DNA of 64,000 nucleotides from Caldilineales bacterium (GTDB taxonomy: Bacteria > Chloroflexota > Anaerolineae > J102), in contig JAGFJG010000040.1 of NCBI GenBank assembly GCA_024102915.1, positions 1 to 64,000 of the forward strand, read 5' to 3'. Position 1 is the first letter of the stretch; every line of letters starts with the position of its first letter. Below the pieces are notes generated by a model. It was not told the origin of the DNA. It saw only the letters and a program-made list of their open reading frames with translations, and did no database searches. Made by a program: the position numbers and the translations under genes. Shown here in pieces: positions 26,558 to 36,151 of this stretch.

Positions 26558-27256
26558 ATGTCTCAGGTCGCAATCATCACCGCCGCCGGTCGCGGCATCG
26601 GCGCCGCCATCGCCCGTGAACTGGCAAGCAACAATTACCAATTAGCGTTAATGTCAAACAGCGGCGGCGCGGAAGCGTTGGCCGCCGAGCTCGGCGGGAT
26701 CGGCATCACCGGCAGCGTTACAAACCTGACCGATCTACAAACCCTGGTCGAGCGCACGATGTCAGCCTGGGGTCGTATCGACGCCGTCGTCAACAACACC
26801 GGTCACCCGCCCAAAGGCGCGCTGCTCGATATCCCGGATCAGGATTGGCACGCGGGAATGGACATGGTGCTACTCAATGTCGTGCGCATGGCCCGGCTGG
26901 CGACGCCGATCATGCAGGCGCAGGGCGGCGGCTCCATCGTCAATATCTCCACATTCACCGTGTTCGAGCCGGACGCCGCATTCCCGGTGTCGAGCAGTCT
27001 GCGGGCGGCGCTGGCGGGCTTCACCAAAATGTATGCCGACCGTTACGCGAGCGAGGGGATTCGCATGAACAACGTGCTGCCCGGATTCGTCGACAGCTAC
27101 CCTGAGTCGGCGGCGACCATCGAGCGCATCCCTGTGGGCCGCTACGGAAGCGTGGGCGAGGTCGCCAGCACCGTGCGGTTCTTGCTTTCGCACGACGCCG
27201 CCTATATCACCGGTCAGAATATCCGGGTGGATGGCGGCCTCACCCGCTCCATCTGA
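26558..27256 (+). CDS. SDR-family oxidoreductase
   Basis: A 232-residue short-chain dehydrogenase/reductase. The cofactor motif is ITAAGRGIGAAIARELASN (TGxxxGxG variant with Ala for Gly), then VVNNTGHPPKG for the NNAG motif. The catalytic Ser is in SIVNISTFTVFEPD. In the usual YxxxK position the sequence reads SSLRAALAGFTKMYADRYA, so the catalytic Tyr is not evident, and the enzyme may have a different or weakened activity. It ends with the GQNIRVDGGLTRSI signature. It is 24 bases before the FAD oxidoreductase gene, probably the same operon. Confidence 0.85.
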   Translation: MSQVAIITAAGRGIGAAIARELASNNYQLALMSNSGGAEALAAELGGIGITGSVTNLTDLQTLVERTMSAWGRIDAVVNNTGHPPKGALLDIPDQDWHAGMDMVLLNVVRMARLATPIMQAQGGGSIVNISTFTVFEPDAAFPVSSSLRAALAGFTKMYADRYASEGIRMNNVLPGFVDSYPESAATIERIPVGRYGSVGEVASTVRFLLSHDAAYITGQNIRVDGGLTRSI

Positions 27257-27280
27257 CCGCCCATCGCCAGAGGTGATTCA

Positions 27281-28459
27281 ATGTCTGAGCAGCGTTATGA
27301 CATCGTGATGATCGGCGGCAGCCTTATGGGTTGCGCAACTGCCTACCATTTGTTGAGATTGGATAGCCGCCTGCGCATCGCCCTGGTGGAAATGGACCCC
27401 AGTTACGAGCGCTCGTCCACGATTTTGTCGGACGGCAATCTGCGCGTGCAATTCAACCTTAAAGAAAATATCCAGATTTCCCAGTATGGGTTGGAAGCGC
27501 TGGCCACGTTCGGCGAGGACATGGCTGTGGATGGCGACCGGCCCGATGTGGGCTTTCGCCGCCAGGGGAATCTCTTCCTTGTCTCGGAGCAAAGCCGGGA
27601 GGAAGCGGAAGAGGGTTTGGCGTTACAGCAAAGTCTGGGGTGCGAGGTGGAATGGCTGGAGCCGGATGGAATCAGACGGCGTTATCCCATACTGGCGGCG
27701 CCGGACTGCGTGGGCGGCACATTCGGGGCGAACGATGGCACGATGGATCCCTGGGCGCTGTTGATGGCATTCAAGCGCAAAGCGACGGCATTGGGCGCGC
27801 AATTCATCCAGGGCAAAGTGACGGAGGTCTTGACCGAAAAAGGCGCCGTGATAGGTGTGCGACTGGAATCAGGCGAGGTGTTGAATGCTGGTTTCGTGGT
27901 CAATGCCGCCGGGGCCTGGGCGCCCCTGATCACCCAAACGGTGGGGATAGCCCTGCCGGTCGAGCCGGTCAAACGCCAGGTTTTCGTGATCGAGACCGAG
28001 GTCTATCCCGAACGCACGCTCCCCGCTATTTTTTCGCCCTCGGGCCTGTACATCATCCACGAACACGGCAACTCGTTCATGATCGGCAAATCGCTGCCCG
28101 ATGATCCGATCGGGTATGAGTTCACCTGGGAGCGACAGCGCTTCATCGATTTCCTGTGGGAAGAATTGGCCGAACTTTTCCCCGACTTCGACCGCCTGAA
28201 AGTCGTGCGCGGCTGGGCGGGGCTCTATGCGGTGAACACATTCGATGGCAATGCCATCCTGGGCGAGTGGCCGACCCTGCGTGGCTTTTATCTGGAAAAT
28301 GGCTTTTCCGGGCACGGCTTTCAGCAGTGCTTCGCTGTGGGTCGCTACATCGCTGAGCTAATCACAGGCCGCACCCCCTCGCTCGACCTATCGATATTCT
28401 CTCCCAGCCGCATTTTGGAAAACCGCCCCGCGTTCGAGAGCCACCGCCGGTTGATCTAA
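27281..28459 (+). CDS. FAD-dependent oxidoreductase, DAO family
   Basis: A 392-residue flavoprotein of the D-amino acid oxidase/glycine oxidase/sarcosine oxidase group. The ADP-binding fold is DIVMIGGSLMGCATAYHLL, with Ser in the usual second Gly position. VEPVKRQVFVIETE, VVNAAGAWAP and the C-terminal GLYAVNTFDGNAILGEWP with ENGFSGHGFQQCFAVG are characteristic. It would oxidise an amine or amino acid substrate. Its stop overlaps the end of the convergent gene by four bases. Confidence 0.87.
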   Translation: MSEQRYDIVMIGGSLMGCATAYHLLRLDSRLRIALVEMDPSYERSSTILSDGNLRVQFNLKENIQISQYGLEALATFGEDMAVDGDRPDVGFRRQGNLFLVSEQSREEAEEGLALQQSLGCEVEWLEPDGIRRRYPILAAPDCVGGTFGANDGTMDPWALLMAFKRKATALGAQFIQGKVTEVLTEKGAVIGVRLESGEVLNAGFVVNAAGAWAPLITQTVGIALPVEPVKRQVFVIETEVYPERTLPAIFSPSGLYIIHEHGNSFMIGKSLPDDPIGYEFTWERQRFIDFLWEELAELFPDFDRLKVVRGWAGLYAVNTFDGNAILGEWPTLRGFYLENGFSGHGFQQCFAVGRYIAELITGRTPSLDLSIFSPSRILENRPAFESHRRLI

Positions 28460-28941
28460 CCGATCCAATCCGCCCACTGTTCGGGCAGCGTCTTGCCCAT
28501 CGTCTTGAGATAGACGCTGACTTTGCCGTAGAAAATCAATAGAGCTTCCTTGTAGATTTCCAACTGCATTTGCGGGCTGACTTCCCAGCCGCCCCGGTCG
28601 ATCTTGCGATCATGGCAGTCCTCATCCGAAAGCGCCTCGATGTTCGTGCGCAATCGCCTGTCCATCTCAGCATACCAATCCTGCAATCCCGAGACGCTGT
28701 TTTCGATCTCCGGCGATTGGTCGCTGCGCCCAAACTCGATCGTGAAACTCTGAAACGAGCGCGCATAAGCCTGTTGCACATCGCCGATCTCGCGGCACAA
28801 TGCGCCCAGGCTGGGGTTGCCGTCCAGCCGGAACGCCAGATCGGAATCCGCCAGCAATTCCATCAATTGCGTCCGCAGAGCCTGGTAGTATTCGAACAGG
28901 GGATAATAATCGCGGAGTATGACATTCATTTCACGCCTCAT
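28456..28941 (-). CDS. DinB-like helical protein
   Basis: A 161-residue protein with four predicted helices. It begins with YYPLFEYYQALRTQLMELL, includes LGALCREIGDVQQAYARSFQSF (a His-poor version of the DinB GHI/A motif), and ends YKEALLIFYGKVSVYLKTMG. The fold resembles DinB/YfiT proteins, some of which are metal-dependent thiol transferases, but the expected His ligands are mostly missing. A start five residues later (28929) is also possible. Confidence 0.65.
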   Translation of the reverse strand: MRREMNVILRDYYPLFEYYQALRTQLMELLADSDLAFRLDGNPSLGALCREIGDVQQAYARSFQSFTIEFGRSDQSPEIENSVSGLQDWYAEMDRRLRTNIEALSDEDCHDRKIDRGGWEVSPQMQLEIYKEALLIFYGKVSVYLKTMGKTLPEQWADWIG

Positions 28942-29036
28942 TGAACGAAACTATGATAAACTGCACACGAGGTGGTCGCTGTTTTGACCATCCTCTGTGT
29001 GAGTGATGCTGAATACGAGAATCTTTATTTGATGTA

Positions 29037-29396
29037 ATGCACGCCGTGATCTATCACATCACATTTGTCGAAGCATGGCAAGATGCCGAGGTACGGGGCG
29101 TCTATTTGCACGATAGCCTCGAGAGCGAGGGCTTTATCCATTGCTCGACCACAGACCAACTCGTCGCGACGGCCAACCGCTTCTTTGCCGGCGCCGACGC
29201 ATTGCTCGTATTGGCGATTGCACCGGCGAACCTCGAAGCCGAGCTTCTCTATGAGGAAAGTGAGCCGGGCCAGTGGTTTCCCCACATCTACGGGCCGCTG
29301 AATCTGGGCGCCGTTGTGGGGACGTTCACCTGGCAGCTCGATGTAGACGGGCGATTTGCCACACCCGCATATCTTCAGAACATCGAGGACGATTGA
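29037..29396 (+). CDS. DUF952 family protein
   Basis: A 119-residue protein matching the DUF952 pattern: VIYHITFVEAWQDAEVRGVY, EGFIHCSTTDQLVATANRFF, a central LLVLAIAPANLEAELLYE and FPHIYGPLNLGAVV. The family is small and soluble, and its function is not established. It stands alone, divergent from the DinB-like gene. Confidence 0.88.
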   Translation: MHAVIYHITFVEAWQDAEVRGVYLHDSLESEGFIHCSTTDQLVATANRFFAGADALLVLAIAPANLEAELLYEESEPGQWFPHIYGPLNLGAVVGTFTWQLDVDGRFATPAYLQNIEDD

Positions 29397-29469
29397 GACA
29401 TGACTGAGCGCAAAATCGGCGGGGGGTTGCTATCATCGGGGCGGACATGAGCCAATAGAGAAAACCGCT

Positions 29470-32400
29470 ATGATTATTCGACATGCCAGGGCAGTTCTCA
29501 TCGTTGTAGTAAGCCTGAGTGTCGTCCTGTCCGTGCGTTATCAATCGCTGGTGGCAGCGTTCGCGCCCGATGCCCCGCCACCGGCGCAAATCACCTACAA
29601 TATTTTCCAACTCGATACGGGAAGAACGCCGGCTAGCAATATGTATTGTGCAGATGGCAACAGCGGTCTCATTTTCTTTGGCGAGGAGCACAAGGACAAA
29701 TCGCCAGGATATCTTGGTCGCATCGAGCCAAACGGCAATATTACGGAGTGGGCTTATGGCAGCGCACCCATCAGCATGATGCGCGGCAGCGACGGGGCGA
29801 TGTGGACGGCCGATTACGAGGGAACATGGATCAGCCGGCTCGATACCAACAGCGATCAACTGAAGATGTGGGATACGGGCTACCCCCGCCTGCACGGTAT
29901 CGGCGAACAAAACGGCTTGATCTGGACGATCTCACGCGACGGCTATCTGCTCATTCTAAATCCAAATACTGGCTCACTCATGGTCTATGCTTCGCCCGGC
30001 GGCATTGAGCTCAAGCACAGCATGATGGACAGCCAGGGCCGATTCTGGATCAGCGGCGGCACGCTGTGGGGAACGGATACAGTCGTATTCATGGTGGACA
30101 CGAATAACATCAGTTTCAAGCGCTATACTTTACCGGACGGATTCAACCCCTGGAGCATAAGGGAGGGCGCCGAGGGCGTGATCTGGTTTTCCGACTTCAA
30201 TGGTCAGTGGACGCGTACAGGCAATGTCATTAGTAGCCTGAACCCGACCAATGATACCTGGACAAGTTTCCCGAACTATCCCAACGTCAGCGGCGTTACC
30301 AGCATTGACAACTTTGGCTCGGACTGGTGGGGTACAAACATCTGGACGGATGAATTCTTCTATTTAAATACCGATTCGGCGACAAAACGCACTGCAACAC
30401 TCAGTCCCTCCACCCAAAACGCCGATCTTGTCGTGCAGAAAACTTTGACACCCGCAACCAGTACCATCACTCCTGTTCAACGCAAATTGACGCCAGCATT
30501 CCTGAGCACCAGTGCCTCAGTACATAACGAATACACGATTTATCCCTTACCCAGCCCAGGAAAAACCCACAATCTCTTCGGCATGGAGATTTGTGGAAAC
30601 CATATGTGGATGAGCGGACTGTATGTTGACCAGTTATATTACGTACCGATCGGCGCTGATCCGCTGCCTACACCGACTGCGACCAGAACAAACACCACGA
30701 CTCCCACGCCCACAACCACGCCCACTCAGGCTTCACTGACCTGTGGACCACTGCAACAGGAGGGTGAGAACGGCGTCATCTATGGCGCTTTCTCTGTTGG
30801 AAATGACCCGATTGCCAGCAACGGTGCGTTCGTTCATGTACCCAGAGGCGCGGCCAATAGCTATTCTACGCCAAACGAATCGCATAAGGTGACCTACTGC
30901 GTCAACGTGACAGAGACGGGAACTTATCAATTGGAAGGGCGCACTGCCGCGGCTGATAGCGGTAGTAATTCGTTTTATGTGCAGTTCGACAACGCCAGCT
31001 ACACGATTTGGCACCTGCCAGTTGGACCATTCAAATCTTCGGCGGTTCCAGGTTCATATCCCTTAGCCGCTGGTGATCATAAGATAACTTTTTATGTGCG
31101 GGAATCGGGAGCGCAACTCGACCAGTTCCGATTGATCAAACTTGGTGGAAACATGACGGCCACCCCAACCCCCTCGGTTACAGCTACTCCAACCCCTTCA
31201 GCTACGGCTTCCCCTACGTCTACTAGCGCCTCTATCAACCTAGACCCTAATTTCTCGATATTGCATCATTTCAATGCCCAACCAGACAGTGGACGCGTGC
31301 CCTATAGTCAGTTAGTCGTTTCGGTAGGCACGTTATTTGGTACGACAACCTATGGCGGGCCGCCCTACGACTCCCCTTTCGAATACCCCTATACCAACCA
31401 GGCCAATAAAGGCAATCTCTTCAGGATGAATCTGGATGGCACTGGCTTTACGGTATTACATGAGTTTGCGATTGGAGATGACAATGGCACGAAACCCTGG
31501 AATGGGCTTGCCGTTTCTGGCTCAACTATTTATGGCGGCACCGTCGCAGGGGGCAGAAACGATTCACGCGGCGGCATCATCTATACAATCAGCACAGATG
31601 GCGGCGGATTCCACCTCTTGCATTCATTCGGGGACTCCGGCGATGGCTATGACGTTCCGACCTCACCCACACTTGTCGGCAATTTCCTTTACGGGATGAC
31701 CCGAAGGGGCGGCAATGGCACTGGAACCATCTTCATGTACGATTTAGCGCTGAATCAATACCGCCAATTGCATAAATTCGCAGCAGATAGCAGTGATGGC
31801 AGCACACCTCTGGGAACGCTGACTTTGGCAGGAGACGGATATTTTTATGGATTGACATGGCTAGGCGGCTTGAACGACATGGGTACAATATTTAGAATTA
31901 GGGCTGATGGCACGCAATTTGAGGTTCTACATCATTTTGCCGGGGGAGACGAGGGGAAATATCCATATGACACCTTGATATATGATGGAAAAAACGCTTT
32001 GTATGGGACAACCTTAGGTACATACGGAAACGATCCATCTGACCAAGGTACGATCTTTAAGTACGATCTTTCCGGGGCGGGATACACAGTTCTGCACAGA
32101 TTTATCGGGGGAGCGACCGACAGCGGCAAACCCAATGGCGCTATTGTGCTTTCGGCTGATGGTTTGATGCTCTATGGAACTACGCATGGTGACAGGATTT
32201 GGGGGGGTAACGAATTCGGGATAATCTATCAGATGAAAGTCGACGGAACTGGCTTCAAACAGCTTTATGAGTTCGCCGGTGGATTGGCAGGCGATACTCC
32301 CATGCATACGCCTCTGCTTATTGGCGGTGCCCTTTATGGGATGACTGCCTATGGAGGACAAGAGAATTACGGCGTCATTTACCGATACAATCTTCCCCCT

Positions 32401-33639
32401 GCATCAACAGCCACGCCGACCACGACTGCAACTGCCACAGCCAGCGGCACGCCTACCGCCACATCCACTGAGACGCCAACTGCGAGTTCCACGCCGACCA
32501 CGACCGCGACCTCTACAGCCAGCGGCACGCCTACCGCCACACCCACTGAAACGCCAACTGCGAGTCCCACGACGGCCAGTAGCACGCCTACCGCCACGCC
32601 CACCGAGACCCCAACTGCGAGTTCCACGCCGACTTTGACTGCCACCTCAACACCCAGTGGCACGCCCACGCCAACGTTAACACCAACACTTACTGCTCCA
32701 CTTTCGTGTGGTTCTCTCCAGCAAGAAGGCGAAAACGGCGTTACATATGGCGCTTTCAGCGTGGGTAACGACCCCGCCGCCAGCAACGCCAAGTTCGTTC
32801 ACGTACCCTCCGGCGCCGCCAATAGCTACGTTACCCCGAACGACGATCACAGAGTTGAGTTTTGCGTCTATGTCCCTCAGACTGGAGCATACCGGTTAGA
32901 AGCTCGTACCGCCGCTGCTAACAAAGGCAGTGATTCCTTCTATTTCCGTTTCGATAATGCCGGTTACACCACCTGGCATCTTCCTAATGGCAGCTACAGC
33001 ACTTCATTAGCCCCAGGATCATTCACCTTGACTGCTGGTCAGCACCAACTCACGTTTTATGTTCGGGAATCTGGCGCCAGACTTGATCAGTTTCGACTCA
33101 TTACTATCGACAACACCTCAACCGCCACGCCGACGCCAACTTCGACCAATACTGTGACTCTTTTCAGCACAGAGACTCCCACTCCCACTCCGACGCCCAC
33201 AGAAACGCCCACACACTCCGGCCAAACGGCCTGCGGCCCGCTTGCTCAAGAGGGAGAGGATGGCGTGATGAACGGCGCATTTACTGTCGGAAACGCCCCG
33301 GCCGCAAGCAATGCAAAGTTCGTTCACGTTCCTCCCGGCCTCGCCAACAGCTATAGCATTCCCAACGAAACTCACAAAGTGGTATTCTGCGTCGATGTTC
33401 CTGAAAACAGCGCCTACAGGTTAAAAGCTCGTACTGCCGCAGCCAATGGCGGCAGCAATTCCTTTTTTGTACGATTTGACAATGCAGGCTGGGTTGTCTG
33501 GCATCTTCCCATTGGCGATTTTGCGACTTCATCGCTTCCGGGCAGTTACCAACTCAACGCCGGAAACCACACCATCAGCATTTACCTCCGAGAATCCGGG
33601 GCCCGCCTTGACAGACTTGAGTTAATTCCTGCACCCTGA
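29470..33639 (+). CDS. Large secreted multidomain protein (propeller, Gloeo/Verruco repeats, three CBM-like modules)
   Basis: A 1389-residue protein with an N-terminal signal segment (HARAVLIVVVSLSVVLSVR). Residues ~35-400 form a beta-propeller like the virginiamycin B lyase/streptogramin lyase fold (GRIEPNGNITEWAYGS and similar blades). Three near-identical ~135-residue beta-sandwich modules start around residues 423, 1079 and 1253, each with EGENGV-YGAFSVGNDP, FVHVP-G-ANSY and FYVRESGA-LDQFRL. They resemble CBM6-like carbohydrate-binding domains. Between the first two, about residues 590-970, lie repeats of the GTIF-YDLSGAGYTVLHRF type (Gloeo_Verruco repeat). Thr/Pro/Ser linkers join them. 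Function unknown, probably binding or display at the cell surface. The stop overlaps the next start (TGATG). Confidence 0.8.
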   Translation: MIIRHARAVLIVVVSLSVVLSVRYQSLVAAFAPDAPPPAQITYNIFQLDTGRTPASNMYCADGNSGLIFFGEEHKDKSPGYLGRIEPNGNITEWAYGSAPISMMRGSDGAMWTADYEGTWISRLDTNSDQLKMWDTGYPRLHGIGEQNGLIWTISRDGYLLILNPNTGSLMVYASPGGIELKHSMMDSQGRFWISGGTLWGTDTVVFMVDTNNISFKRYTLPDGFNPWSIREGAEGVIWFSDFNGQWTRTGNVISSLNPTNDTWTSFPNYPNVSGVTSIDNFGSDWWGTNIWTDEFFYLNTDSATKRTATLSPSTQNADLVVQKTLTPATSTITPVQRKLTPAFLSTSASVHNEYTIYPLPSPGKTHNLFGMEICGNHMWMSGLYVDQLYYVPIGADPLPTPTATRTNTTTPTPTTTPTQASLTCGPLQQEGENGVIYGAFSVGNDPIASNGAFVHVPRGAANSYSTPNESHKVTYCVNVTETGTYQLEGRTAAADSGSNSFYVQFDNASYTIWHLPVGPFKSSAVPGSYPLAAGDHKITFYVRESGAQLDQFRLIKLGGNMTATPTPSVTATPTPSATASPTSTSASINLDPNFSILHHFNAQPDSGRVPYSQLVVSVGTLFGTTTYGGPPYDSPFEYPYTNQANKGNLFRMNLDGTGFTVLHEFAIGDDNGTKPWNGLAVSGSTIYGGTVAGGRNDSRGGIIYTISTDGGGFHLLHSFGDSGDGYDVPTSPTLVGNFLYGMTRRGGNGTGTIFMYDLALNQYRQLHKFAADSSDGSTPLGTLTLAGDGYFYGLTWLGGLNDMGTIFRIRADGTQFEVLHHFAGGDEGKYPYDTLIYDGKNALYGTTLGTYGNDPSDQGTIFKYDLSGAGYTVLHRFIGGATDSGKPNGAIVLSADGLMLYGTTHGDRIWGGNEFGIIYQMKVDGTGFKQLYEFAGGLAGDTPMHTPLLIGGALYGMTAYGGQENYGVIYRYNLPPASTATPTTTATATASGTPTATSTETPTASSTPTTTATSTASGTPTATPTETPTASPTTASSTPTATPTETPTASSTPTLTATSTPSGTPTPTLTPTLTAPLSCGSLQQEGENGVTYGAFSVGNDPAASNAKFVHVPSGAANSYVTPNDDHRVEFCVYVPQTGAYRLEARTAAANKGSDSFYFRFDNAGYTTWHLPNGSYSTSLAPGSFTLTAGQHQLTFYVRESGARLDQFRLITIDNTSTATPTPTSTNTVTLFSTETPTPTPTPTETPTHSGQTACGPLAQEGEDGVMNGAFTVGNAPAASNAKFVHVPPGLANSYSIPNETHKVVFCVDVPENSAYRLKARTAAANGGSNSFFVRFDNAGWVVWHLPIGDFATSSLPGSYQLNAGNHTISIYLRESGARLDRLELIPAP
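32400..32700 (+). repeat. Thr/Pro linker minisatellite, 78-bp period
   Basis: agcggcacgcctaccgccac recurs at 32443 and 32521 (78 bp apart), with degenerate copies around both and a shortened copy at 32580. Units are multiples of three and encode T-A-T-A-S-G-T-P-type linkers between the repeat region and the second CBM-like module. Confidence 0.75.
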
Positions 33640-34235
33640 TGCCCGAATCCCTCCGCATATTTATCAGCGCCACCACCGATCTCGAAGCCGGGCGCGCAGC
33701 GATCGGTCGCACGCTCGCCGATCTACCCGTCTCGCTGAAGACCGAGATCCGGCGTTTCCCCAAAGAAGGAACGTCCTACGAAACACTGTTCGAGATGATC
33801 AGCAACGTGGATCGGGTTTACTTTCTGCTTGGGCAGGATATCACCGCTCCGTCCGGCACGGAGTGGGACCTGGCCTTCCGGTTGGAACGAGAGGTCTTTG
33901 CGCTGCGCAAGCCCGCCCGTCTCACGCCGGCTGCCAAAGAGTTTCTGCGCACAGTCGATTATCAGGTCACTCCGTCTGAATGGCGGCTGTTCCGCACGGA
34001 TGACGAACTTGCCCGATTTATCGCCAATGATGTCGTCGAACTGCTGTTGCATCCCCTGAATCGCTATGGCCTTTCGGTCATCGAAATGGAAAGATTGCGT
34101 TTGTGGCGCAAGGGTTTCGGTTTCAGCGCCGAACCACATCTGGCTGATGAACCTGGTGGCGCCGAGGATGGCGGCATCATCCTGGGTCGCGACCGTGAAT
34201 CGCAAACTATTGACTTCTCACCACTCCCTACTTAA
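33639..34235 (+). CDS. DUF4062-like protein
   Basis: A 198-residue protein. Its start, LRIFISATTDLEAGRAAIGRT, resembles DUF4062 domains (VFISST-DL---R), which often stand at the N-terminus of NTPase/STAND conflict proteins. The rest is a compact alpha/beta domain (SNVDRVYFLLGQDITAPSGT, EREVFALRK) followed by a helical tail with no NTPase attached. ATG 33639 overlaps the stop of the large secreted protein (TGATG), so translation is probably coupled, which is unusual given the different cell locations. Ten bases separate it from the ABC exporter gene. Function unknown. Confidence 0.6.
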   Translation: MPESLRIFISATTDLEAGRAAIGRTLADLPVSLKTEIRRFPKEGTSYETLFEMISNVDRVYFLLGQDITAPSGTEWDLAFRLEREVFALRKPARLTPAAKEFLRTVDYQVTPSEWRLFRTDDELARFIANDVVELLLHPLNRYGLSVIEMERLRLWRKGFGFSAEPHLADEPGGAEDGGIILGRDRESQTIDFSPLPT

Positions 34236-34244
34236 ACACTAACC

Positions 34245-36137
34245 ATGTTCCACGGCGGCGGCTGGTGGGGCTTTATTCGCTCGGACGAAGAAGCTCGACC
34301 TGAAATTAACTCTGGGCTCTTGCGCCGGGTCTGGGGCTATGCCCAACCTTACTGGCGTTACATCCTCATCGTATTGATCGCCATTTTCCTGGCCAGCCTG
34401 CTCGACGCGCTGACGCCACTGGTGGTGCGAAATATCATCAACGTGGCGATACCCGATGAGAACTTACGATTGCTGACCTTTTACGCCCTGGCGCTAGTCG
34501 TCCTGCCCGTTGCGGGCGGCCTGATCAACGTCTTCCAGCGGCGTTACTCAGCCCTGGTAGGCGAAGGACTCATCTACGATCTGCGTTGCGCCCTATACGA
34601 CCACCTGGAACACATGAGCCTGCGCTTCTTCACGACAACCAAATCTGGAGAACTTATTTCCCGGTTGAACAACGACGTGGTGGGAGCGCAAAGAGCCGTG
34701 ACCGGAACCCTGATCGATTTTATCACCAATGTCGTTACTCTAGTCGTTACGGTCGTGATTATGGTCAGCCTCGATTGGCGTCTGACCCTGATTGCCACGA
34801 TTGTGCTGCCGCTGTTCATTCCGCCGGCGCAGGCAGTGGGCCGACGTTTGCGTGATATCAGCCACAAACAGATGGAAGCCAACGCCGACATGACCTCACA
34901 GATGCAGGAAACGCTCAATGTCAGCGGGGCCTTGCTGGTCAAGCTGTTCGGGCGACAAGATGACGCCTCGGAGCGGTTTAGCGGTCGGGCGGCCGAGGTG
35001 CGGGATCTGGGCGTGCGTTCCGCCACGATTGGCCGCAGTTTCTTTGTGATCGTCGGGCTTGTCGCCGCCATCGGCACTGCCACCGTGTACTGGCTGGGCG
35101 GTTATCTCACCATAGTCGGGCAATTTCAGGTCGGTGATATTGTCGCCTTCGCTCTCTATCTGCCCCGGCTTTATGGCCCGCTGGCGGCGCTGGCCAACGC
35201 TCGCGTCGAGTTGGCGACCTCGATGGTTTCCTTCGAGCGCGTCTTCGAGGTGCTCGACCTGCCGCACGAAATCGCCGATGCGCCGGATGCCGTCGAATTG
35301 AAAGCTGTGCGCGGCGTGGTCACATTCGACAATGTCTCATTTTCCTATGCTCAAACTGATGACGCTCTGGCCCCGGTCCTGACCTCGAAACATGGCGACG
35401 ACGCCGGGCCGATCCGCCCGATCACATCTCGGCGCTGGGCGCTGGAGAAGATGAGCTTCCAGGTGGAGGCGGGGCAATTGGCGGCGCTCGTCGGTCCGTC
35501 TGGCGCCGGAAAAACCACGGTCACCTACCTGCTGCCACGGCTTTATGACCCCACCGAAGGCGCTGTGTGCATCGACGGACGAGATATCCGCCAGGTGACG
35601 CAGCACAGTCTGACCGAAAGCATCGGCATGGTCACGCAGGAAACCTACCTCTTCCACGACAGCATCCGCGCCAACCTGCTATTCGCCCGGCCCGATGCAA
35701 ACGAAGACGAAATGATCGCTGCCTGCAAAGCCGCCAACATTCATAATCTCATTGCCACACTACCGGGCGGCTATGACACGATCGTGGGCGAACGAGGCTA
35801 TCGATTCTCCGGCGGCGAAAAACAGCGCATCGCCATCGCCCGTGTCATCCTCAAAAACCCGCGCATCCTGGTGCTGGACGAGGCTACCTCGGCCCTCGAT
35901 TCTGAGTCCGAACGGCTGATCCAATCGGCGCTGGAGCCATTGCTGCATGGCCGTACCAGCATCGTCATCGCCCATCGCCTTTCCACCATCCTCTCGGCGG
36001 ATGTGATCCTCGTCATCGACGGCGGCAGGCTGATCGAACAGGGCACGCATACCGAACTGCTTGCGCGTGGCGGCCTCTATGCCCGCCTCTACCAGACACA
36101 ATTCGAGAGCCATCGGCTGGGGATAGAACCGCCCTGA
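34245..36137 (+). CDS. ABC exporter (fused membrane and ATPase domains)
   Basis: A 630-residue MsbA/LmrA-type half transporter. Six membrane helices in the first ~330 residues (YILIVLIAIFLASLLDALTP onward) precede a nucleotide-binding domain. That domain has Walker A GPSGAGKTT, Q-loop TQETYLFHDSI, signature FSGGEKQRIAIARVIL, Walker B ILVLDEATSALD and the switch His in IVIAHRLSTIL. A ~30-residue insertion (DALAPVLTSKHGDDAGPIRP) splits the first strands of the ATPase. The substrate (lipid, drug or peptide) is not evident. Confidence 0.92.
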   Translation: MFHGGGWWGFIRSDEEARPEINSGLLRRVWGYAQPYWRYILIVLIAIFLASLLDALTPLVVRNIINVAIPDENLRLLTFYALALVVLPVAGGLINVFQRRYSALVGEGLIYDLRCALYDHLEHMSLRFFTTTKSGELISRLNNDVVGAQRAVTGTLIDFITNVVTLVVTVVIMVSLDWRLTLIATIVLPLFIPPAQAVGRRLRDISHKQMEANADMTSQMQETLNVSGALLVKLFGRQDDASERFSGRAAEVRDLGVRSATIGRSFFVIVGLVAAIGTATVYWLGGYLTIVGQFQVGDIVAFALYLPRLYGPLAALANARVELATSMVSFERVFEVLDLPHEIADAPDAVELKAVRGVVTFDNVSFSYAQTDDALAPVLTSKHGDDAGPIRPITSRRWALEKMSFQVEAGQLAALVGPSGAGKTTVTYLLPRLYDPTEGAVCIDGRDIRQVTQHSLTESIGMVTQETYLFHDSIRANLLFARPDANEDEMIAACKAANIHNLIATLPGGYDTIVGERGYRFSGGEKQRIAIARVILKNPRILVLDEATSALDSESERLIQSALEPLLHGRTSIVIAHRLSTILSADVILVIDGGRLIEQGTHTELLARGGLYARLYQTQFESHRLGIEPP

Positions 36138-36151
36138 TCACCTGCCCACCT

